Below, in pieces: positions 42,001-53,427 of a stretch of 64,000 nt of DNA. The notes below the pieces were generated by a model. That model made no database searches. It saw only the letters and a program-made list of their open reading frames with translations, and was not told the origin of the DNA. The translations under genes were made by a program, and so were the position numbers. The stretch comes from Megaustenia siamemsis. Lineage: Eukaryota; Mollusca; Gastropoda; Stylommatophora; Ariophantidae. Location: the NCBI GenBank assembly GCA_032433765.1, contig JAVIAB010000124.1, forward strand, positions 97,363,202 through 97,427,201, given 5' to 3'. The number at the start of each line of letters is the position of its first letter. The first letter of the stretch is position 1.

Positions 42001-42565
42001 CACAAAATGGGGAGAATCCTACATCGATACAAACAAACAGCAGAGATAGACTCAAGATGCATCAATGCTTGTCAAATCATTGGACAGTTATCACCTCTAT
42101 TGTCCAACAAGGAAATAACTCTAGAGGCTAAACGGGCACTATACAATACATTCTTCATCCCAACGTTGTGCTACCAATGCCAGACCTGGACCCTAGATGC
42201 AATAACAATAAGAAAAATAACATCTACAGAAATGAAATGTGTCAGACGAATGACAGGAAACAGTCTGAAAGATAAGATCAGAAATGAAGAACTGAGAAAA
42301 AAGCTAGGAATAGCCCCCGCCATAGAATATATAAAGAAATAACAGATAAAATAGTTTGGCCACATGACACGGCAGAAAGATCAAAACACAACACAATAAG
42401 CCTTCAATAAACGTTGCGAGAATACTAGACCCAAGGTTCAATCACGAAAAATATGGATCGACGGTTACTAGAAACACTAGGAAAAATAACATCAGAGGAG
42501 GCGAACAGAAAAGCAAAAGATCGCAAATTATACCTCACCTCGACGCCTAAAGGCAAATGAGGGAA
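42001..42565 (+). mobile_element. LINE family E fragment
   Basis: The frame reads TAEIDSRCINACQIIGQLSP, ALYNTFFIPTLCYQCQTWTL, EMKCVRRMTGNSLKDKIRNE, then frameshifts to KIWIDGY and 'KLYLTSTPKG'. It directly follows the family B' tail. A related piece is at 62070-62440. Confidence 0.8.
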
Positions 42566-43139
42566 GGAAAGTAGAAGAAAACAGAAACAAAGTGAGCACT
42601 ATTGGGTCACCGAAGTAGTAATTAGAACGCTACAGAGAGAGGGGTAATGTTTGAACACCGCAAGTTATCAATTGTGTAAGAATTGATGTTTTGATACGGT
42701 AATTTTACAACGGTATCGTAATCTAGGGTTAATTAATCCACTCATGATGGAGCAACTGCTTACACTTTATTGAGGCTATCGTACAGGAAATGTACAGCCT
42801 ACACTATCGTCAAATAGTCTATCCAGTGGCGTTTGCATAAAGGTGGCCTGGATGGCATTTGTCCGGTTTGCACAACCCCCACCCCCTTTTTTTCACCCCC
42901 CCCCCTCCCTTCTCTGAAAAAATAGTAGAAATAACAAATATATAAATTTGCACGTATTCAACACTTGTCTTCAAATGTATTTTAATTTCCTATCTAAAGT
43001 CTTAGTTGATTTCCAACTTTAACATTTGGTATTGCAGTGACTTAATCTAATTTCCGGCTGAAAATGGATCAGAAACACACACAAATATGCTAGACCGTTT
43101 TTTACCAGTTCCGTATGTACAGTATCTTAATGTTCTTCT
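42566..43139. other. Unassigned DNA
   Basis: A C-rich homopurine/pyrimidine tract at about 42886-42910 ('ccccc' runs) is the only notable feature. Confidence 0.4.
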
Positions 43140-43465
43140 TCTACCTTTTTAGCTCCCAGTGGAGCATAGGTCTTCAACAAACACTTTCCAAGTCGTTCTG
43201 TTTTCTGCCATTCTTTTAAGGTCATTCCATGTCTTCCCCATCATCTTCATCTCTGACTTCTATCTGTCTTCTCCAAGAATTCCTTAGTTTTCCTCTTTGT
43301 CTTTTCCCCTGTGGATTCCAAAAAAGGGCATGTTGTGTAATACTCTCAGTTGGCTTCCGTAGTGTGTGTCCTATCCAGCGCCATCGTCTTCGCTGTATCT
43401 CTTTATCCACTGGTATTTGACTGGTACATTTTTGTGAAAAAAACTTCACAAGCATGGACAAGTCA
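43140..43465 (-). mobile_element. LINE family F tail
   Basis: The minus strand reads CTSQIPVDKEIQRRRWRWIG, HTLRKPTESITQHALFWNPQ, GKRQRGKLRNSWRRQIE, then MAENRTTWKVFVEDLCSTGS and an AGAAGAAGA end. Confidence 0.82.
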
Positions 43466-43736
43466 AAGAAGCAAAAAAAAGTAAATCCGCCATCCAGGAA
43501 TGATAAGGGCTCTCTGTCTAAATGACGTTTGACGCATCTTAATGTTGCTAGCGAATAAAAAATTACATTAAACGTTTTCGCATTTTTGGTCGGAACGGTC
43601 CTGAACGCGGTCTAGCAACAAATTTTGGGCTGTACCGATCCTGTCATATATATTTTATGAGTAACTGAAAAATCTAACTGGCATCCGTTTACATTCTCGT
43701 GTTGTGGGCCATGACAACAATAATCCTACTAATGAA
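43466..43736. other. Unassigned DNA
   Basis: No feature recognised. Confidence 0.35.
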
Positions 43737-44987
43737 AGTGCAATAGCTGGTATAATAAAGTGCAGTAGCTGGTATAATAAAATAAACTAGCTGGTATAAT
43801 AAAATAAACTAGCTGGTATAATAAAATAAACTAGCTGATATAATAAAAATACACCAGCTGGTATAATAAAGTGCAGTAGCTGGTATAATAAAGTGCAGTA
43901 GCTGTTATAATAAAATACACTAGCTGGTATAATAAAGTGCAGTAGATGGTATAATTAAGTGCAGTAGCTGGTATAATAAAATAAACTAGCTGGTATAATA
44001 AAGTGCAGTAGCTGGTATAATAAAATACACTAGCTGGTATAATAAAGTGAAGTAGCTGGTATAATAAAGTGCAGTAGCTGGTATAATAAAGTGCAGTAGC
44101 TGTTATAATAAAATACACTACCTGGTATAATAAAGTACAGTAGTTGGTATAATAAAATACACTAGCAGATATAATAAAGTTCACAAAATGTTAAAATAAA
44201 GTACACTAGCTGGTATAATAAAGTTCACTAAATGTTAAAATAAAGAACACTAGCCTGGAATAAAGTTCACTAACTGGTAAAAAAAAAAGTGCACTAGCTG
44301 GTATAATAAAATACACTAATTGGTACAATAAAGTATGCTAGCTGGTATAAAATAAAGTACACTAGCTGGTATAATAAAGTTCAATAAATGTTAAAATAAA
44401 GTACACTAGCTGGTATAATAAAGTTCACTAAATGTTAAAATAAAGTACACTAGCCTGGAATAACGTTCACTAACTGGTAAAAAAAAAAGTGCACTAGCTG
44501 GTATAATAAAATACACTAATTGGTACAATAAAGTATACTAGCTGGTATAAAATAAAGTACACTAGCTGGTATAATAAAGTTCACTAAATGTTAAAATAAA
44601 GTACACTAGCTGGTTTAATAAAGTTCAATAAATGTTAAAATAAAGTACACTAGCTGGTATAATAAAGTTCACTAAATGTTAAAATAAAGTACACTAGCTG
44701 GTATAATAAAGTTCACTAAATGTTAAAATAAAGTACACTAGCTGGTATAATAAATTTCACTAAATGTTAAAATAAAGTACACTAGCTGGAATAAAGCTCA
44801 CTAACTGGAAAAAAAAAGTGCACTAGCTGGTATAATAAAATACAGTAATTGGTACAATAAAGTACACTAGCTGGTATAAAATAAGTACACTAGCTGGTAT
44901 AAAATAAAGTACACTAGCTGGTATAAAATAAGCACACTAGCTGGTATAAAATAAAGTACACTAGCTGGTATAAAATAAAGTACATTA
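43737..44987. repeat. 22-bp minisatellite with variant units, about 1.25 kb
   Basis: The base unit is 'agctggtataataaagtgca' plus 'gt'. In the second half, units alternate with a variant 'ttcactaaatgttaaaataa', giving higher-order repeats (for example 44250-44400 and 44445-44600 are near copies). The array ends at the LINE family A tail. Confidence 0.96.
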
Positions 44988-46262
44988 TCTATCTATCTAT
45001 TGGCCTTTCATCATGTACAGTAGACAAACAAATGAAAAGACGATTAGAGGCCACAGAGATAGGATTTCTCAGAAGAATGTTGAAAGTTCCCTGGACAGAT
45101 AAAAAGACCACTGAGGAAGTTCTCAAAGAGGCCAACACAAAAAGGGAGCTCTTAAAAAACATCATAAAGAAGCAATCAACATTTTTCGGGCACATCATGA
45201 GAAGAGGAAAGTTGAAATACTTGGTTACAACTGGTAAAATAAAAGGAAAGAGAGATCGCGGACGACAAATAGAGAAAATACTGGATAGCTTGGAGTCATG
45301 GCATGGAAAACAGTCAACAACAGAACTGATAAGATGCACTGTGGATAGAAGATTGTGGAGGGACATGATCGCCTACGCCAACCGGCAGGGTACATGATGA
45401 TGGTGATGATGATTGGCCTTTCAGTATATAGCCGACCCATAGGGCATAAACCAAGATACTCTTTCTCTTGTCTAAATTTTTATTCTAGCAGTTTTCAATC
45501 CTTCTAAAGATATTTTATCAAATCTCGCCATCTGTCTCTGTTCTGTGCACGCAACTCTATTTCATTGAGGGAGCGATTCCTGCTGCTTTTTGCCTCTCTG
45601 ATCAATGTTCTTCTCAGCGTCTCATTGGGTCGGCCTCTTTTCCTCTTACCTGTTGTTTTCCACATGATGGCTTGCTTTGCTATTCGCCTATTATCTCTTC
45701 TCATCACATGTCCAACTTATGTCCATTGACTTTTCTTGATTACTGAAGATATTAGTGGGTGAATGGCGATTTATCTAATTTCTTTGTTTGTTTTGAATTC
45801 GTTCCACGCTATACCAAGTATTTTCCTTATACATTTATTTTCTAATGCGTTCAACTTTATTTATTTGTCTCTTGTTGTTTTCCAGCTCCCACATGCGTAC
45901 GTAAGGGTTCATAGTACATTTGATTTGAATAGTCTAAGTTTGTGTTTGTGCTGATGAGTTTTGATTTCCACAACTTTTCACGGCTTCTGAAAGACATTGC
46001 TGCTCTAGCTATTCTGATTCTAAATTCTTTGCTTGTATCCCCTTCTCGATCAATGTGATTTCCAAGATAGATAAAGTTTTCGATTTCTTCCACTGGTTTG
46101 TTTTCCATGTATATTTTGTCGGCTGTTGGAATTAAGCTTTTCATGACTTTAGTCTTTGTATGATTGATCTTAAGCCCAATTTTGCTGGCTATTGATGATA
46201 GTTCATTTATGTTTTGGTTATATGTTGGCTTACTCAGTATGTTGTTGGTATCTCCCATCTCC
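44988..46262 (-). mobile_element. LINE family A copy (minus), split by a family B insertion
   Basis: From 46262 down: INELSSIASKIGLKINHTKT, KVMKSLIPTADKIYMENKPV, FIYLGNHIDREGDTSKEFRI (post-RT region), then GRPNETLRRTLIREAKSS, WRDLIKYL near 45510, the 3' UTR, and a (TATC)n tail at 44988-45000. The family B copy at 45011-45411 lies between the 3' UTR end and the tail. Confidence 0.9.
45011..45411 (+). mobile_element. 5'-truncated LINE family B insertion with 12-bp target duplication
   Basis: An open frame from 45032 reads MKRRLEATEIGFLRRMLKVP, TEEVLKEANTKRELLKNIIK, STFFGHIMRRGKLKYLVTT, and LWRDMIAYANRQGT, stop, then a GAT-rich tail. 'attggcctttca' flanks it at 44999-45010 and 45412-45423. It is the cleanest family B tail in the window. 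Confidence 0.94.
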
Positions 46263-47142
46263 TGGTTCTAGAGGTCTACTTATTTCAAATAATTATTCGC
46301 CCTTCTGGTAACATAGTAACAACTCATAAAAGATGATGATGATACTATTATGCAGCTGCTTGCTTGCTTGCGTTGACCCGATAACTAGAGAAGTGCGCCT
46401 CTTCATCATCCGCCCCTTAAAATGACGTTAACTCTTCCAGTAAGGAAAAAATTTTTATCAATTTAGCGGTAAAGATTTCAGAGACAAAATTGTTCATGTT
46501 TTTAAATATTAATCCACATGTTTATTTGTATTTAACACTTGACATATTATATATTAATATTTAAATAATTAAAAATAGGAATTAGATTTCTCCAATACCA
46601 AGATGATACAAGACATATAAAAAAGAATATGGTTTGAGAGCAATTTACAATAATCAAATTGAGTTACGCACTGTGCGGCAAAATGTACGGAAAGAGTTAA
46701 GTAGGCGTGTCTGTGTTGTGTTATTGTTTACAATATAACTGATGTTTGCGCCTTTCGGCCCAACGCATCCGACTTCAGCACGACATTTTTGAATACCAAG
46801 TTGTCGGTCCTCTTCGATCCCTACTCGTTTGGCCAGACTAGACAGGCTCTTCTGCTACTGGAGGCACCACGGAGAGGTGGAGCAGGGTCTGGATGATTCT
46901 GGTTCACCGATCCTGGCGCAAGCCATCAGCTGTGGGTCACTGACAACTTCCAGCTCTGCTGAAGTCATGTCCCTTTGCCTCCTGATAGTATTATAAATAT
47001 TGTTTAAAGTCATTTATTATTTATCAATAGAAATAGTGTATATAAACTGTATATTTTATGCTATCATGATATAATGATGAGTGATGCTCGATTGAAGTAA
47101 ATCTATTATTCTAAAAAATGTTTAAAAATTTAAAAAGCCATC
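46263..47142. other. Unassigned DNA, partly GC-richer
   Basis: 46740-46980 is less AT-rich than its neighbours and may be a decayed transposon; no ORF or repeat can be supported. Confidence 0.4.
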
Positions 47143-47720
47143 ATCACTAAGTGCCGTTCCGCAGGTACATATCCATGGAGCGCCATTTCACTCTGTCTCT
47201 TGCTTTGATAGTGCAGGTTGTCATAGGCTGACTTGTCTATCTTTTAATGTTACTCATTCATGTTAGTCTTGATCTGCCTCTTTTACTTTGTATTTTCCCT
47301 TCCAAAATTACTTTTTTATTTGATCTAAATCCAAGACTTAGGATGCTGTTTCTTTCAACATGCCCCAGAAATCTAATTTGTCTTGTTTGAATTGTGTTTA
47401 GTAGTTCTCTGTTCATATTTAATTGTTTTAAGACTTCATTGTTTGTTTTCTTTTCTTTCCATCCAATTCTACCTATTCTTCTATATATCCACATTTCAAA
47501 GGCTTCAATTTTCTGTTCTATTTTCTTGTCTAATTACCATGTTTCTGCACCATACAGGAATGTTGAGAGGATATAACATTTTCGTATTCTCAGTTTTAGC
47601 CATGATTATTTGTTTTGAAGATAGTATATTTTTTCATGCATTAAAATTACTTTTTTTCACCCCATTCCTATTCTTTTGCTTATTTAAGTTTTATATTTTC
47701 CATCACTGGATGTAGTGTGA
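47143..47720 (-). mobile_element. RTE LINE tail, minus, same family as the 57-kb element
   Basis: The minus strand reads MWIYRRIGRIGWKEKKTNNE, VLKQLNMNRELLNTIQTRQI, RFLGHVERNS, VILEGKIQSKRGRSRLT, which matches 59440-59680 closely. It is frameshifted near 47320 and stops about 30 bp from the left end of the hAT element. Confidence 0.88.
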
Positions 47721-47857
47721 CTTAAAAACATACACATTTTAATAATTTAGGGTGACCATTTTTTTCCCCATTGTTTTAGAGGACATTTGTCATATTTTTT
47801 ACATTTCATAGGATTTTTTTGCTTATTTTTGAGACTGTCCACAAAATCGGGGACGAA

Positions 47858-47859
<2 letters not shown>

Positions 47860-47914
<55 letters not shown>

Positions 47915-48612
47915 AAAAGGGCATGGAACAACACGAAACTAACTCAAAAGACTAAACTCTTAATATATCAAACTTGTGTGCTTAGCACACTACTATATGG
48001 ATCCGAAACCTGGACAACATACTCAAACCAGGAAAAAAGACTAAATGTCTTCCACATGCGATGTCTCCGCAAAATAATGCACATCAAATGGCAGGACAAA
48101 ATAACCAACTTAACTGTCCTGCAACGTGCTAAGACCCTAACAATCATGTCGACGCTCAGAAGTCGAAGGCTAAGATGGCTGGGGCATGTCCAACGGATGG
48201 AAGAAAAACGCATTACTAGGCAAATACTATATGGCGAGCTAAAACACGGAAAACGACAAATCGGCAGACCTAAACTACGATATAGAGATATCTGCAAATC
48301 ATCTCTGAAAGACTTCTCCATCTGTGAAAACGACTGGCAACATCTGGCAAGTGATCGCACATCATGGAGAGCACGTATAAGGAACGGTATAACAACATTT
48401 GAGACTGTTCTAAGACAGGACTTAGAAGAGAAGAGACTCATGAAAAAGGATGGTAAACCCTGTGGATCAGCGAGCCTGACCTGTTCATTATGTGACCGCG
48501 TGTGTTTGTCAAACATTGGTAGAATTAGCCACGAGAGAAGCTGTTCGGCAAAAACAATACCTCAAAAAAATACGCAATAGCCTCCACTAGACCGTCTGAC
48601 AAGACGAAAAGG

Positions 48613-48667
<55 letters not shown>

Positions 48668-48675
48668 GTGTGTGT
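47860..48675 (+). mobile_element. LINE family D tail between (TA)n tracts, with C-terminal zinc-finger-like motif
   Basis: (TA)n at 47861-47911 is followed by an open frame to 48580: YQTCVLSTLLYGSETWTTYS, SRRLRWLGHVQRMEEKRITR, QILYGELKHGKRQIGRPKLR, TSWRARIRNGITTFETVL. The last residues contain CSLCDRVCLSNIGRISHERS followed by C, a Cys-x2-Cys...His...Cys finger-like end. A second (TA)n occupies 48617-48665. The copy lies in the 3' part of the hAT element. Confidence 0.88.
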
Positions 48676-49175
48676 GTGTGTGCGTGCGTGCGTGCGTGTG
48701 TGTGTGTGTGTACATATATATATTTATTTATATATATATATTTTTATGATATGTGTGGGTGGGTGTGTGACTGTGTGTGCGCAAGATATTTTGTAGATGC
48801 AAAAAAAAAGATAACCTTAAATTTCATAATAACTGTTTATTTGCTTTTTGATTTTATTTTTGTTAATATTCACGGTACTTATGCGATACACGCACTTAAT
48901 GAAATTACAATAGCTAGTTTTGTTTCTCAATAACAACAAAAAAAAGTTTAAAATTAAAAAAATTTAACAACATATAGATATCATTTGCTATATTATAGTA
49001 ATATTTACAGTACCTTATTTCTACTGAAGAGGTTGTTGCCTCGGCGTGGTACTTGTTTTTTTAGTGAATCTTTCACAAGATCTCATGATTTGAAGCAAGT
49101 TTTTTTTCATTGAAGCTTTCACACGATAAATTAATGTTAGTTTTTACTGTTAACATGTCTTACGCCGTGCTCACA
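48665..49175. other. hAT internal non-coding DNA with (GT)n
   Basis: (GT)n at 48667-48710, then AT-rich DNA to the C-terminal codons of the transposase. Confidence 0.6.
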
Positions 49176-49958
49176 TTAATCCGTGATTTCTCTTCGGACC
49201 AGACGTAGTTCATTTGAGAAAAATAGTCTTTCCACGGATGCATTGCTGCCAGGTAAGCACATAAAAAGTTCAAGAATTCTCTTCACATTAGCATGTGGTA
49301 TATTATTTTCTTTCAAGTACCTGAATACTTCATTCCATTTTCTACATGGGGGCTTGTTACTGAACCACTCGCATTCTATTTGCAACAGATGGCCTCGCAA
49401 ATAAGTAAATTCATCAAAGAGCTCATCACGATTGACGTTTACAACTTCATGATACTTTGAAGATATCTGTTCTACTGCATTATCAAAATGTTTCCTTTCA
49501 GGCACATTATCCAAGAGAAGGCAGCTCAGTTGTGACAAGTCCTCACTGTGCTTGTTCCAAGACTGCAAGTAATGTACAGCAGTATTATAGAATTCTTTAC
49601 TTATTTGGAAATACCTTTCCAATTGGATGTCACCACTTTCTACTAAATCAATTAGAAAACTCTTTGCCATGTGTGGGATGAAATTTTCATCGCGTCGAGT
49701 TTGTAATTTTATAATAAGATTGTTCACAGCTAGTGCTGATTCTGTTGTACGCTTGTCGTCGCCTTCAATCGCCTTAATTGTTTCATGGAAGAGTGATGCG
49801 TGAGAATGAGAAAAGCTGAGCCAAAGCTCTGATTCACTGTTTTCAAATAATTGTTTCAATATTATAGGACAGTGTGTTTCTGACAAGAAGAAAGATCTCA
49901 GTGATTGATACAGTTTCAATATTCTTTCCAAGGCTGGAAGCAATGGTAATTTTGGGCT
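49176..49958 (-). pseudogene. hAT transposase, C-terminal half with dimerisation region
   Basis: The minus strand from 49955: LPLLPALERILKLYQSLRSF, NSESELWLSFSHSHASLFHE, then a long helical region, and the hAT C-terminal dimerisation signature ELFMCLPGSNASVERLFFS. About 260 residues are open. The peptides upstream of LPLLPALERI in this frame come from the inserted EGF-like DNA, not from the transposase. Confidence 0.85.
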
Positions 49959-49959
49959 A

Positions 49960-50177
49960 CAGTGCGAACAGACGTGTTCTGATGGCTGTGACATCATATG
50001 TGACACAGAAAGAGCAGACTGTACGCGCAAAGCAAGGACTGCACTCTCAAATGTCCTGACCACTGTTTCAACGACACCCGTGAACAGTCAACCGGGATCT
50101 GTTCATGCAAGGGAACGTTCTACGGGTCAGACTGCACTCTCAAATCTCCGTACAACTGTTTGGACGATATCTGTTAA
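49960..50177 (+). pseudogene. EGF-like Cys-rich gene fragment inside the hAT element
   Basis: The plus strand encodes QCEQTCSDGCDIICDTERAD followed by C, then (after a one-base shift near 50028) KDCTLKCPDHCFNDTREQST, GICSCKGTFYGSDCTLKSPY and NCLDDIC, stop. The Cys spacing (CPDHC...GICSCKGTFYGSDC) is that of EGF-like repeats in scavenger-receptor or multiple-EGF proteins. The fragment is on the opposite strand to the transposase and sits at the point where the transposase frame is interrupted. Confidence 0.7.
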
Positions 50178-50339
50178 CAGTTCATGGGGGCCGGCGTCTC
50201 GTATGTCGATGATTCCCACGTTAAGAAGAGTCTGCTGACTACAACAAACCCAAGCATATGGATACCTTAATGTGTACTGGATATTTTCTTTCTGTGCTGG
50301 ACATGGTTCATTTCTTGGTGTGTTTCATTGCTAGCCAAG

Positions 50340-50920
50340 GCTGATATCTTGGCTTGTGTGTGTGTGTGTGTGTGCTGGTCATGGCTCATATCTTGGTGTG
50401 TGTCATGTTAGTCATATCTCATATCTTGGAGTGTCCGTGTTAATCATGTCTCCTATCTTTAAGTGTTTATGTGTTTAGTCATATCTCATATCTTAGTGTG
50501 TATCTGTGTTAGTCATGTGTCATATCTTTGTGTTTGGGCAAGTGATATCTCATATCTCTGTGTGTATGTTTATGTTAGTCATATCTCATATCTTTGTGTG
50601 TGCATGTCTGTGTATGTCACATCTCATATCCTTGTGTTTGCACGGCTATGATAGTCACATCTCATATCATTGTGTGTGCCTATCTATGTTGGTCATATCT
50701 CATATCTTTGTGTGCATGTCCATGTTAGACATGTGTAATTTCTTTGTGGGTGCATGTCTATGTCAGTCATATCTCATATCTTTATGTGCATGTTTATGTT
50801 AGTCATGTGTCATATATCTTGATGTATGTCAGTGTTAGTCATGCCTCGTATCGCTATGTGCATATATGTGTTAGTCACATCTCATATCTTTGTGTGTGCA
50901 TGTCTGTGTTAGTCACCTCT
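50340..50920. repeat. Minisatellite of about 38-42 bp units
   Basis: About 14 irregular units of 'gttagtcatatctcatatct' followed by 'ttgtgtgtgcatgtctat'. It lies within the insertion in the hAT element. Confidence 0.9.
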
Positions 50921-51240
50921 AGTGACTTGGGCAGATGGTGCTCGTAAACCTGGGAGGGCCGACCATCTAAGGGCAGAATCCCCCTACAGAAAAGATCACC
51001 TGCTGCCTTGCAGGAAGATTGGGGACAATCAAAGGCTAGGGAAAGCAAACCTGAATAAAATGCTGGCTGAAATCGGATGCACTGGGCTACTGGCGCAGAA
51101 CACAGTGCAACGTTTTTAACGGGTGTTCAATCAGAGTGGATCTGGCAGATTCTAATTGTGATGTTCTGTTTGTAACACACCTAACCTGACAGATGAGTTC
51201 ACGTGAGGAGCTGGAATCCTACTCTGATTGGGTCCTGATC

Positions 51241-51264
<24 letters not shown>
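50921..51264. other. Rest of the insert in hAT, ending in (GA)n
   Basis: 50921-51120 is a GC-richer block with a short frame reading GCTGLLAQNTVQRF at its end, probably a transposon fragment; (GA)n fills 51242-51272 and joins the transposase codons. Confidence 0.5.
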
Positions 51265-51273
<9 letters not shown>

Positions 51274-52245
51274 TTCGAATAACCTAATAATTGCTTAAAC
51301 TCCTGTCCAGCAAATTCACAGAAGTCTTTTAGGTGTTCTACATGAACCGCGTAAATGTGAAAGTATCCAAATATTTTTGTTACAATCACTTCCATATCCA
51401 TAGGCATGGAATCAAACGCTGTTTTTTCACAATTGTGAATTATGTGTGCGTTGCAACCAAGACCCATTATGTGTCTGTTTAACTTGGACTTTATTTTAGT
51501 TATGGCATTATCTTTCCCTTTCCTCAACAAGCCTCCAAAGTTTGTATTTGTATTGTCTGCTGAGAGTCCAACAATCTTTTTGTTTAAGTCAAAATTATCA
51601 ATTGCTTTCAACAATTGTTCTGATATTATGTCGGACGTTTCTCCTGTGATATCTATGAAAGCAATCAGTTTGGTCTTTACTGGAGTTTCCAGCTCATACG
51701 CCTGAAAATAGCGAACTAAACTAGGAAGTAGCTTAACATGTTTATGATTAGATGTATCACAAGACAATGTTACAAAGCTGACATATTTGAGGTCATTTTT
51801 TAGTTCATCAATAGCCCAAGGAGCAAAAACATTGGTAATTATGGATTCACACTTTGTTCTTGCACAGGAAAATTGTTTCGTTGAAAATTTCTTTTGTAGA
51901 ATTGTTGTACAATCCATACTGCGGAAACTATGATTATGAAGTACAGTATGTTCTGCGAAGGCTCCTTCATGAACAGCTAGAGTGTATTCATCTTTTGAGG
52001 GTTCTGTTTTACAAAAATAAGTTGTCATACGCCCAGACTGAGACATACAAAAGCAGCGCATTCTTATGCTTTTTTGCATGTAGATGATAAGTTATTGATG
52101 TCCTTCCACCACTTGCTATAGAAAAATGTGAACTGCATATATTACATTTCACTAGCGTTCCATCTTCTAAAATTGCTTGTATAATAAATGCAAATTCAGC
52201 TTTCAGCGAATCACTAAAATGACACTTACGTTTTTTGGAAAGCAT
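51265..52245 (-). pseudogene. hAT transposase, N-terminal half with BED-type zinc finger
   Basis: The minus strand from ATG at 52245 reads MLSKKRKCHFSDSLKAEF, then a BED-like finger CNICSSHFSIASGGRTSITY followed by HLHAKKH. A one-base shift near 52065 leads to the catalytic-domain start: FAPWAIDELKNDLKYVSFVT, LSCDTSNHKHVKLLPSLVRY (likely catalytic Asp in CDTSNH), GLSADNTNTNFGG and LGCNAHIIHNC. It ends FKQLLGYSN at the insertion. Joined with the C-terminal half, the architecture is a ZBED-type hAT transposase. Confidence 0.87.
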
Positions 52246-52279
52246 TGATTTTATGCAACAGATGTCCACTGATCACAAA

Positions 52280-52778
52280 TAGGAAACACGACTGCACTGT
52301 ACTGTCATTACACTCGGACTGATTTGAAAATTGGCCGGGAAAGATACTTTGGAGGGAGATGTCCGGAAAGGCAGAGGGGGAGGGGGAGGGAGAGAAGAGG
52401 GGGGGGGGAGAGTGTGTGTGTCTGCTTTTTTTTTTAAAATTAAACCCATCCCAATAGAAGTCAGTAGCTGGAATAGAAGTGACGTAGCACCGCGCTTCAA
52501 GAGTTCAAAGAGCTATCTCCGACACAACGCGTCCAAGTCTTCTCTTGTTATCTTCCTGCTAATGCTGCTCAGTCTGGGATAAAGAAACACAACTCAGTAA
52601 CGTCCTGAGTCCTAGTGATTATTCTAAAAGAGGTCCGATTCCGTGTATGAACATTTATTTTATTTATTCACTTAAATCGGCGACAAAATCGGGAACAAAT
52701 TTCTTTCGGGGAAAACTTCTACACTTCGGGGACTCAGTCCCTAACTGTCCCCGAAAATCGGAGACGAATGGTCACCCT
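52280..52778. other. hAT subterminal region with polypurine tract
   Basis: A G-rich purine run at 52372-52412 contains several runs of at least four G. At 52690-52765 there are repeated 'tcgggga' and 'gtccccga' motifs, which resemble transposase-binding subterminal repeats. Confidence 0.6.
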
Positions 52779-53224
52779 ATTTTAATTGCACTTTTTAAAA
52801 AAATATTTCTTTCATTTATAATAATGAATGGAATTGATCGCCACCTTTAATGCGAGCGACACGTTACAGCTGTTGTAGATAATGAATTTGCAAGTCATCA
52901 TTCATTATTATTTATGCTGCAGCAAGCAGATCGTAATAGATCCTGATTTTGCAGTTACGTTACAGTTTTTAACACAACCCTTCCACCATTTTGTCCGATA
53001 CAAATCAACAAGTTTAATTTATTCAGTCGATGTCGCTACATTGCGACATTTTAGTTGCCTGTGAAGAACGTCTTCAAAAGTGCATTTGTTCCAGTCTTAG
53101 TCAGTCCAGTTTTATTTATTTGATTCATTTTATCCTCTTGTTACCCGGATTATTTTAACTAAAAAGTCGGTTATTGAATTGGACTTTGGTTATTTTAAAT
53201 TAAATTAATTTATTGTGAGTTGTC

Positions 53225-53345
53225 TATCTATCTATGATCTATTGACTTTCGAGCCGTAGCCGACCTATAGGGCGTAGACCAAGATACTATACTCCTCTTA
53301 TCTAAATTTTTGTTCTAGTAGTTTTCTATTTATTGTCTACAGTAA
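53225..53345 (-). mobile_element. LINE family A 3' end, minus
   Basis: 'tctatctatctatgatctat' is followed by 'gactttcgagccgtagccga' and 'cctatagggcgtagacc', the reverse complement of the family A 3' UTR and its tail. Confidence 0.85.
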
Positions 53346-53427
53346 CAATAATATATAAATAATATCTGAATCTGATCATAAAATAAAACTTAACTTGACA
53401 AAACATTTGCCAGTTAATATTACTTAC

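Larger units (their letters stand above)
47748..52779 (-). mobile_element. hAT DNA transposon, 5.0 kb, degraded and carrying insertions
   Basis: The terminal inverted repeats are 'tagggtgaccatt' at 47748-47760 and its complement 'aatggtcaccctat' ending 52779. The flanking 8-mers 'taataatt' and 'ttttaatt' match at 6 of 8 positions, as expected of a decayed 8-bp hAT target duplication. Subterminal 'tcggggac'/'gtccccga' motifs recur near both ends. The minus-strand transposase is in two pieces (52245-51265 and 49955-49176). Inserted inside: a LINE D fragment (47910-48600), an EGF-like fragment (49960-50177) and a minisatellite (50340-50915). Confidence 0.85.

Noticed and set aside
49960..50063. 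Transposase codons upstream of LPLLPALERI in the C-terminal hAT frame
   Set aside because: The frame is open there by chance; the plus strand encodes an EGF-like pattern, and the transposase sequence clearly starts at about 49955.
52372..52412. Regulatory G-quadruplex
   Set aside because: A G-rich purine tract exists, but it lies inside a dead transposon and nothing else supports a role.
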